A DNA stretch of 64,000 nt from Anaeramoeba flamelloides (taxonomy: Eukaryota > Metamonada > Anaeramoebidae): the NCBI GenBank assembly GCA_027625915.1, contig JANTQA010000029.1:9734001-9798000 (forward strand). Direction: 5' to 3'. A program made the position numbers and the translations under genes. Shown here in pieces: positions 1 through 8,632 of the stretch. The notes beneath the pieces are model-generated. The model made no database searches. It had not been told where the DNA came from and saw only the letters and a program-made list of their open reading frames with translations. Every line of letters starts with the position of its first letter. Positions within the stretch are counted from its first letter, which is position 1.

Positions 1-1200
1 GGGTTGAGAGAGAAACAAAAACTTGAACAGCGATTCCGGCAATTAACAAGGAGAAAATTGGTCAAACAAAACCTTTTTTGACACACTAAGGATTCAAATG
101 CTTTGCTGTTTTTGAACTAGATTTCTTCTCTGAGAATAATCCTTTTTGAAGACTATCCAAATCTGAATATGTGTTCATAATTTATTCTTTTTTTTATATT
201 TCTTAGAAGATCAGCCCGAAAGCACATTGATTTATAAACAATCAATCTGATTAATAAATTTTTATTTTTTTTTGATTTTCTTTTTTTCATTCATCGTTTC
301 GTTTTTTGTTTTCATTTCATGTTTTTCAATTACACAATCTGTTTAAAATTTGATCCAAAATTTTTTTTAAACAGTTTGATATTTAGCAACAGTTGTGTAA
401 TTTGAAAAGAGATGAACCCAAATAAAATTAGTTGATGCTACCTAACCATTAGATTAATCAATAATTGTTAATAGAATTTTAACAAATTTAGACACAAGTT
501 TTTTTGTTAGCCCACTTTAAAAAAATTTTTAATATACTGTTGATTTTATCTTTGAGGGGATTTCGAATTAACTAAATTTATGTCTTCTAATTAGAAGAGT
601 TTCTAATCATAGTGATTAAGGAAGTAAGTACATTTTAAAATTTTGAAAAATTTTAATTGTGTGAACATTACTGGAAAATATTTTTTGAGTGCAGCAGATA
701 TTGAAACTTTGAAACCAAAATCCCATTCAATGCTCTATTTGTGAAAAGAAATAAAAACCAGTAATTTAGAGTTGAATCTTCCATTTGTCTTTTTTATGAA
801 CATTTTTTTTTGATTTAATTTTGAGTTTTATTAAATTTGGTTTTGGATCATAGAGATGTGTTTATACGGATGATTGAAATAAATCCAACAATAAACCAAA
901 AAAAAAGACCCCAAAAGGAGTCTATTTGAAACAAATCTTTTCTTTTAGAAGACCAAACACGAAAGATCACCATTTCAAATAAATTTGTTGAAATCAAGAA
1001 TGAAAAAAAAAATATTCCATAAAAGCGTATTTTCGAAGTTTTTTTGATTATTTCTTCTTAATTTGTATGAATACAAACTATTTTTTTACCTTGAATTTCT
1101 CGCCCCATTACTATTTATTATTATTTTTTAAAAAAATTTGTTACAAATTAACTTTCAAAATTCTACTGTAGTCAAAATAAAGCTTGTAAAAAAATTGAAT
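1..1200. other. AT-rich left end, no gene seen
   Basis: I see no coding region on either strand. Around 290-510 there is a very decayed relative of the 533-bp MITE described at 11697 and 18640, in the orientation of the 18640 copy. It is recognised by the T-rich run, then a CACAATCTGTTT-type block, then the ATTAATCAATAATTGTTAATAG block. The rest is AT-rich sequence with short poly-A and poly-T runs. Confidence 0.5.
290..510 (-). repeat. Decayed copy of MITE family A
   Basis: The order of blocks matches the copy at 18640-19171: a TTTTGTTTTCATTTC run, an ACACAATCTGTTT block (ACGTAATCTGTTT in the intact copy) and a final ATCAATAATTGTTAATAGA block (ATCAACAATTGTTGGTGAA). The ends and TIRs are not recognisable, so the limits are approximate. 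No coding capacity is seen. Confidence 0.45.
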
Positions 1201-1465
1201 GCGTGATACAAAATAAAAAGCGTGTTTTTTTTTGTTATAGAAGACCTATACATTAACCAATCAAAGAAACTGATAATAAACACTAAATAAATATGGTATT
1301 GGTCTCTTAAAGTTTTATTATTTAAAAATAAATTCTAAAAATGAAAGATCAAATTGCAAAATTTATAGCAAAAAATGGAGTTGATTTTTTAGAAAATTTT
1401 TATCATCAAAAAAACAAAAAAATTCAAAAAAATTCAAAAAAATTGAGAATATTATGGAAAATTTT

Positions 1466-2555
1466 GTATTCAGGACGTGGATAGTTTCTGTTTGGTCATG
1501 AAAATGATAAATTTATTTTTTATATAAACTCTTTTTCAAAAATTGTGACTCACCTGAAATCATAAATTGAAAAAAAAAAAATATCCTTTAGTATTCAAAA
1601 ACAATTAATAACTAAATATGATTTGTAATTCTCTTTTAAGTCATTCTAAATCTATAAAAGCTTGATATATTAAAAATTAAAAAAAAATAAAACCAAAAAC
1701 TAAAAAAAAGTGAGTTACAATTTTTGAAATGAGCATTACCGATTTTTTATTACTGAACTTTCACTGAAAAAAAGTTGAACAACAAGATTTTTTAGAGAAC
1801 CGGTATGGGTAAGTGGAAACACAACCCAGTGTACAATCTGAAGGCCGGGGTTCTATTCCCTTAACCATTATTTCTTATTGTTTACCATTTTCTCAAATAG
1901 CCACCACGGTGTAATTTTAATTAAAAATCGGGCTTATGCTTCTTAGAACCACTAATTCTTTGAGGAAATCGTTTGACCGAATTGAATCTTTTTGACTATT
2001 ATAAAACTGAACGGAATTGGAACAAAATCCCTCTCAATTTATGGAGCGGATCCGATTTTTGGGAGAAATGACCAGCTCTCACTTGGTTCAACAATATCTC
2101 TAATTCAAATTAGGGATTCGGGCAAACAGGTGGACTTTTAGTACCCACTCTTTAATGGAAAAAAAAAAACAACAAGATTTTTTATGAATAATTAAATCCA
2201 TTTTCAAAGACATTACATAGTTGAAATTTTTTGAGTGATTATTTGTCTTTTCGAAGATTTCTTTTTTTTTTCCACATGATCTTTTTTAAAAAAAAAAAAA
2301 AGAAAAAGAAAAACAAAAATTTGAAAAAGCAAAACTAAAATTTGCAAAATTAGAAAAAATGATTCTGATCCAAAAATTTGAAAAATATTTTTTGTAAAGA
2401 ATACTGGAATAAACCTTCAAAACAACTCCCATTAACATTATAAAGTGAGTCAAAATTTATGAAAAATAGTTTATATTTCAATTATTTTTCTTCTCTTTTT
2501 TTTTATTTGATGATTTTTCTTTAATTACCCCTTTCTATAAATAAATAAATAAGTA
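1466..2555. mobile_element. Retroposon-like element F, copy 1, carrying a SINE
   Basis: This insertion is bracketed by a perfect 18-bp duplication, AATATTATGGAAAATTTT, at 1448-1465 and 2556-2573. The related LINE-like copy near 5390-5440 has the uninterrupted sequence. Its right end is an A-rich simple repeat (ATAAATAAATAAATAAGTA). Long target duplications plus an A-rich tail are typical of retroposition. Without the 390-bp SINE insertion it is about 700 bp. A second copy lies at about 52790-53580. No protein coding is seen, so the autonomous parent is unknown. Confidence 0.7.
1795..2167 (+). mobile_element. tRNA-derived SINE with 17-bp target duplication
   Basis: A 373-bp insertion is flanked by a perfect 17-bp direct repeat, AACAACAAGATTTTTTA, at 1778-1794 and 2168-2184. 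The paralogous element at 53041-53070 shows the empty site. The 5' part looks like a tRNA promoter: an A-box-like TGGGTAAGTGG at about 1806-1816 and a B-box-like GGTTCTATTCC at 1849-1859, with GGGG/CCC(T) able to form a T-arm. The body is clearly more GC-rich than its surroundings and ends in a run of A. I found no second copy here. Box match, A tail and target duplication together make a SINE the best call. Confidence 0.8.
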
Positions 2556-2799
2556 AATATTATGGAAAATTTTCAACTATTTGTATGAATAATTTAAAAT
2601 TTACTGAAAATAACCAGACTTTTACTTTCAAAATTGATTTGGGCCCAGGTATACTGTTTGGTAGTAGATTGTATATTGCCTTGGTACAAGTCGAAAAAAA
2701 AACAGGGATTATATTTTGAAACACGGATTATAGTCTTTCTGCACACATTATTTGGATAACTGTATTTTCAAATATTTTTATCAAAATGAGCAATTACAA

Positions 2800-3839
2800 A
2801 GAAGACTATTTCAAAAAAGTAAAGGAATTATATTCTTGGAATTATAAAACAATTACAAAAGATTCAATCCTGAATAACATAAAAATTCAAGAAAAAATTT
2901 CAACCCGAATTCAGTATTATTTTGAGTTTTCCAATTTAATGGAAAATAAATAATTATCAAATCAAACGAATTTGTCCAATAGACCCTTACCCTCAAGAAG
3001 AATTTGTATCGTATTCTATCTTTCCGTTTGAAACTAGAATTGGAGGAATTAAATTAAAATAGCATTTTTAAATCATTTTGGTTATTCTTTAGAAATAAAA
3101 AGTAATTTGTTTCTCAAAAATTGTACAAACAGAATTATTTTCATCAAGAATTAAAAACAAAAACAAATTAAGAATATGTAATCGTGAAAAAGAGTCAGAG
3201 ATAAGATCAAGTAATAAATGATTTTTATTTATTTTTTCTTAATCAATTTTTTCAGTTTTTTGAATTCCATTTTTTTGTGGGTATGAAAATATTTTATACG
3301 AGGATATATTCCACTCTAGTATTTCTTAAAATTCCAATGCATTTGGCTAAAGAAATGATTTGAAGAAATCAGTTTCACATAAATGGTGGCACCCAAAAAA
3401 TGAAAAAATTTACTTGTCCTCTAAAAAGAATTCCAAACTTAATTTAGTGTTTATATAACAGATTAAGTAAAATTTATCAAAGACATTTTTCGTATCAAAC
3501 CACCCCTTGAGTCCTGGGAAAATACACAGGAAGGGCTTATACCTTAAAAATAATCTTTTGTAGAAAGATTTCTCAAAGTTTGAGATAAAAGAGTCAATTT
3601 TCTGAAAACACAAAAGACAGATTTCAAATAATTGATCCCCATAACTCATACTTTTTTAAATTAGTATTTAAAGGGTTTAAAATGATTTCTACCAAATAAA
3701 AAGGGACTCAATTAAAATGAGTGTTCTGTATTCTATTTTACAACACCCCCCCCTTAAATTTGATACTCCTTAAAAAAACCCAATCATTTTTTGATTTTTG
3801 TTTACACTTTCAAAAATATCCAACAAAACCCAACCAAAC
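2800..3839. other. Intergenic, nothing recognised
   Basis: AT-rich sequence with no convincing open frame. The short minus-strand frame at 3410-3649 starts on a non-ATG codon and shows no motif. The CCCCCCCC run near 3750 is the only compositional oddity. Confidence 0.4.
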
Positions 3840-4052
3840 ATGACTGAAAATAAAGAAAACAATGACAAAGAAATTGAGAAATTGACTTGTCAAGAGACGA
3901 TCACAAAATTGGAAATGTACCAAACACAACTTGAGAAAATGAATACAAAGTCCAAATTAATGAATTTCATTAGTGTATTCATTCTTCTCTTTCTCATCGT
4001 TTTTTTCTTCTTGTACCCAAAGATTAAAGAACAAAAATATGGTCACCAATAA
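3840..4052 (+). CDS. Small tail-anchored membrane protein (70 aa), family unknown
   Basis: The open frame extends upstream to 3798 only through a TTG, so the first ATG is at 3840, giving MTENKENNDKEIEK.... The first 45 residues are charged and could form a short coiled coil (EKLTCQETITKLEMYQTQLEKM). They are followed by one hydrophobic segment, residues about 45-60 (FISVFILLFLIVFFFLY), and a short basic tail. That layout, a cytosolic helix and a single C-terminal membrane span, is typical of tail-anchored proteins such as SNARE-like or ER/outer-membrane anchors. No SNARE zero-layer or other family motif is evident. The frame ends in TAA. It may also be the last exon of a longer gene or a chance frame. 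Confidence 0.45.
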   Translation: MTENKENNDKEIEKLTCQETITKLEMYQTQLEKMNTKSKLMNFISVFILLFLIVFFFLYPKIKEQKYGHQ

Positions 4053-4724
4053 GAAGCAAAGATTTGATCTCTACTATAAATAAATAAATAAAAAAACAAT
4101 TCCCCAACATAAATGATAAAAAGAATAATCAATCCAACCAAAACAATTACAAAGATCTTTTTTTTTTTTTTTTTTTTTTTTTTTTCTCTTTTAATTTCGA
4201 ATTGTTTCTGTTTCAAAAAAAAACACTTAATTGTTTAATATCTTTGCAACAATCAGAAAAAAAAAAAAACAAATACTTTTCATTTGTTTTTTTTTTCGTT
4301 TGATTTTCTAAAAGAGAACAAACTTTGGTTGAATGTTTGTAAACAGGGGGTTTTTGTTGATTATTTCGTCAGAAATAAAACCATTAATTTTCTTTTTAAT
4401 ATTTCTTTTTCCCTTATTTATCACTTTTACAAACCAAACAAAGAAACAAAAAGATTTTCTTGACTTATTGTTTGAATATTAAAGCCAAGATCTTTCCAAC
4501 CCACAAAAACGATCTGTAATTTCTTTCTTTTTCCAAAATAAATTGGATCAACGATTTTTCTTTATCTGTTTTTTGTCATTTTTGTAATTCAAAACAATTT
4601 TTAAACAAAAAACTAAAATTCTATTTAACTACAATTGATAGTTTGAAAATCAGAAGATCAATGAGTTTAATGAGAAAAATATTTAAGGGAGTATTACCAA
4701 ATTTGAATTTTTTTCAAAAATACA
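4053..4724. other. Intergenic with a long poly-T tract
   Basis: A T run of nearly 30 bases lies at 4159-4185, followed by AT-rich sequence. No coding sequence or repeat family is recognised. Confidence 0.4.
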
Positions 4725-4995
4725 TAATATAAAACCATTCCTAACCTACCATAAAATGTATATGATAGCGAATAACCGAATATTTTTTTTTTTTGTTTTT
4801 AACTAAGACAAAAAGTCAATTTCTATGTCTGTCAAATTTCACGGTAGGTTTGGAACGGCTGTATTATAAAATTTCACTGTTTGTAATAGGTATTACATAA
4901 CCATAAAATCCTGCCATAAAAAAAAAGTATGATACAGAAATTGAATTTTCTGTTTAACATAGCTTTCATGGTAGTGTTGGAACGACTGTATGATA
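4725..4995. mobile_element. TIR element family C (two overlapping copies or a partial tandem)
   Basis: An inverted end at about 4733-4755 (CATTCCTAACCTACCATAAAA) faces a matching end at about 4840-4864 (CACGGTAGGTTTGGAACGGC, then TGTA). A further right-hand end lies at about 4968-4991 (CATGGTAGTGTTGGAACGAC, then TGTA). The terminal pattern TACAG-C-TTCCA...CTA-CGTGAAA is the same as in the larger element at 18606-19865. TA sits at the outer ends. It looks non-autonomous, and no coding is seen. Confidence 0.55.
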
Positions 4996-5099
4996 AAATC
5001 AAATAATGCAAGAGAAAATGATAGAAAATACATTATAATGATTGATATAGCAATTTTTTTTTGATTCAATTAATTGTAAAATAATTAGAAAAACAATTA

Positions 5100-5791
5100 A
5101 AAAAATCTTATTTTACTCTTGTCGAAATAATGTGTACAGAAAATTTTAATCCATGTTTCAAAATATAAAGCTTGTTTTTTTGTTAAAGAAGGTCTGTTCA
5201 TCAACAGATCAAAGAAACCAACAATAAACTATAATTAAATATGGTATCGTTTTCTTAAACTTGTATTATTAAAAAAAGAACAAATTTTAAAAATAAATGA
5301 TCAAATTGGAAAATATATCTCTAAAAATAAAGTTAATTTTTGATAAAATTTTTAATATCAAAAATACAAAAAAATTTCAAAAAATTGAATAAAATTAAGA
5401 AAAAATTTCGAACATTTTTCATTCATAATTTAAATTTTATAGAAAATATAAAGGGGTTTACTTTTAAAATTGATTTGAATTTAGATATACAATTGGGTAG
5501 TCAATTGGATGTCACATTGAAACAAAAAGAAAAAAAAGCATTGATTATATTTTGAAAAACATATTATTGTTACTGTACAGACATTATTTTGATCACTATA
5601 CATAAAAATATTATTATTTTTTTTATAAATATTATCAAGGTGAAGGGCTTGGTTTATTTCAAGGAGATTCATTTATCATCCATTTTATTTGCTTGAATTC
5701 CACATTTTCTTTTATTGAAAATCATATCATCAACAAACCATTGTAAAACCTTTCAGATGATTTAATCTTCATTATTAGAGAAAATAAAAAT

Positions 5792-5824
<33 letters not shown>

Positions 5825-6340
5825 AAATTAAATTTAATATATGAAATTATTCTTCAATTTGGACTAAAACGTAAATAAAGATAAAACAACTGTATCAAAA
5901 GATTTTGAAAAAATTAATATTTTAGCATTTATTTAGATAAAATTTCACAAATAATTTATATTTTTATCAAACAAAAGGAAACATATAACAACTGTGTCCA
6001 ATTATTTAATAACAATTCTCAGAATAATAGTTTAACAATTAGATTATTTGATTTTTTTTTCTATTTTTTTCCTTGTTGAATTTCCTTTTTATTTGGAAGA
6101 AGAGTTACTAAGGAGAAAAATCAAGTGGTTACCTACCAATACTCGAAGGACAGAAACTAATCGGTATGGATAACTTGAATATAATAAGAAAAGACAAAAA
6201 CAAAAACTGGAATGATCTAAAAAGATTGGATCAAAAACAAAAAAATTGTCAACTACTTAACAACTACCTCTCAACGAAGTATTCACGATTTCTTAGAAAT
6301 AATTATTCGACAAAATTTTAAAGAAAAGGACTGTGTCTAT
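5100..6340 (+). mobile_element. Decayed LINE-like retrotransposon copy
   Basis: At about 5640-5700 the plus strand contains a GLFQGDS-like stretch, and at about 5752-5770 an SDD(L)IFI stretch. These correspond to the QGDP and (Y/F)ADD regions of non-LTR-type reverse transcriptases. The upstream part (5160-5660) matches the copy at 1200-2800. The downstream part (6060-6340, including AAATCAAGTGGTTACCTACC) matches 61500-61760 and, less well, 43830-44240. A (TA)n microsatellite interrupts it at about 5794-5822. No frame is intact. Limits are approximate. Confidence 0.6.
5794..5822. repeat. (TA)n microsatellite
   Basis: An uninterrupted TA dinucleotide run within the decayed LINE-like copy. Confidence 0.9.
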
Positions 6341-8632
6341 TTTAATGAGTGTTCTTGATATTATTGGACAGTTGTTTTTTTTTTTTTTGATTTTTTACTA
6401 ACTATCTTTGAAAAACCCTTTTTTTGTTTTTTAACTTTCTTTTTTTTTTTTTTTTTTTAATTTTTCTTTTTGTTTTTTCAACCAATAAAAATTTGGAACT
6501 TGCTCGATTCCAAAATATTTTTTTTTCTTTATCATCTAAATTACTAATTTACCATTAGTAACCAGAGATGTAAGAGGATCTAAGATCACTCCCTTAAATC
6601 AATAAAAAAAAAAAAAAAATTAGATTATTTAAATCTTTCTAATTAACTCAATTAACATATAGATTAGAAATATATAATTATCAAATTACAACCCCAAATT
6701 ATAAAAATTCTTGGATTAATTCATTTATTACTGGAATATGCAAAATCAATAACAATACACTAATTCTAATTTAAGAAATAGAATTTAAAATCTAAAATAA
6801 GATAATTTCAGTAAACATAAAGATATTTAAATTTAAAAATAAATTTAACCCTTCCTTATTTTGAAAAAAAGAATATAATTTTATCAACAAATAAATAATA
6901 AAATCAAGTGACAGCTAAAAGATTCAATAGAATTATAATATGATATTTATAAATATAATAATGATGATGGGTTGGATATTACCAGTCGGAAATGTACTTA
7001 TCCCTTCCAAAATTTATAAGAAAAGAAAAAAATATTTGCTTTTTCTCCCTTCTTCTTAATTTGGGAAAAGCACCTAGATTTTTTTTTAAATTAAGAAATA
7101 AAACAAAAGTATCTTAAATTTTATTTTGATTTCTCCAATTAAAAAAAAACATATACACATCACAGTCCCACACGACACTATAAGACACTCTACGGTACCC
7201 CCCCGAAAATATTTCACAATAATTAAAAATTAAAAATATTCATTTAAAATATAAAACATATTAAGTTATCCTTTAAGTTCAACAATTCTAAAATTTAAAA
7301 TACTTACTAACTGTTTAAATAGATATTACTATGTAATAAATAATAATTCAAATAATTTTTTCCTATATATTTAAAGTATAAACATAAGGAAATTATCCAA
7401 AATATTGATAATTTTTATAGGTGTATCCCCCATATTTCAAAAGATAGATTGATATTTTTTAATAAATTTAAAAAAATAAAGATTAATTAAAGAATTTTCA
7501 ACTTTAACAGTTTGAAATTATTTTCATTTAATTAATAATCTTGGGATCTATAATTTTATGCTGAAATTTATGAAAGAGGTTTTTGTTTAATATAAACTCG
7601 AATATCATTAATACTTTTTCAATAATAAACAAAAAACAATGAATACTTTTTTTCAATTTTTTTCAAATATTTACAATGTAGAAAATAAAAAAGTAATTCA
7701 GAAATTTTAGAACACTGAGACACTTATTTAAGAATATTTTGCAGAAAAAATTTAAAAAATTATTATTTCAAATGTTTGATAATGTTATTTTTAAAGGGGG
7801 GACTGGAACTATATCATAGAGTAAGAAAACAATTATGGTCAAAATAGAACTTGGATTTTTTTGGAAATGTTTTAATTAATGAACCAATTTAGTAAAAACT
7901 TTGTTATTAGATTTTATTATATAAAATACTTTTAAAATTCTACTAATACAAAAAAGTCAGATTTATCAGTTTATTAGAAATATTACTCACAAGTGAAACT
8001 ATTTCAAGAATAATACAAATCACCAATCTCAAAAATCATCCTCGAAATTCTATTCTTAGATATCTCAAATAATCCATTTTAAATATAACAAGTTAACTTC
8101 ACCCATGCAAAAATTATATTAAGTCTTTTATTTAACCAAAATTAAACTTTTTAAATTAATTTGTTAAAATAAAAAACCTTTTTTTAAAAATCAATAGTAT
8201 TATTATACAAATAAAAAAAATCAAAAAGTTCAGGTGAAAAGAGTAAGCAAAGAAAATTAATCTCGAAAAAAATTCTGAAAAAAATGACAACTAGAACATA
8301 ACACCTTGTTAAATATTACCTTAATTTTGGAATATGTTAAAGATAAGAGGAATTTTTATCAATTTAAGAACTACTAAAAATTGAAAATCAGAGAATAACT
8401 TTATTTGAATTAAAAAAAAAGTACCTATTTTCCAATCAACTCATTAAAGACAAAAAACCCACCCCAAACATTTCTCTCTTAATATAAAAACACAAATTGT
8501 TTCCAAATAGAATAAAACTATTCGAAGAATTTGAATCAAAGTTTTATCATTTTTTCGCAGAATAACTATTTTTCATTAAGGCACTTTATTTGGATCTCTA
8601 AAAAACAAAAAAAGGCAACACAAATAGGTTAA
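6341..8632. other. Intergenic, no gene or clear repeat
   Basis: About 2.3 kb of very AT-rich sequence without a usable frame. Small oddities are a short GC-richer island near 7160-7205 (CACACGACACTATAAGACAC, then a C run) and a GGGGGG run near 7796. No TIR, target duplication or RT motif was recognised. The promoter of the VPS16 gene must lie at the right end, but no reliable element can be named. Confidence 0.4.

Larger units (their letters stand above)
1200..2800 (+). mobile_element. Decayed LINE-like copy, split by two nested retroposons
   Basis: Segments 1200-1465 and 2556-2800 align collinearly with 5160-5660, which runs into a reverse-transcriptase motif region. Shared landmarks include AAATATGGTAT, AAAGATCAAATTG and the TTTTCAAAATTGATTTG block near 2620. 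The copy is broken after 1465 by a 1,090-bp insertion (1466-2555) flanked by an 18-bp direct repeat. No intact reading frame remains. The outer ends are approximate. Assignment to a LINE-like family rests on the related copies at 5100, 22880 and 12441, which show non-LTR-style RT motifs. Confidence 0.65.

Noticed and set aside
1795-1870. A functional tRNA gene
   Set aside because: The box motifs fit, but no matching acceptor stem can be formed and the element is flanked by a target duplication with an A tail, so a SINE head is the better reading.
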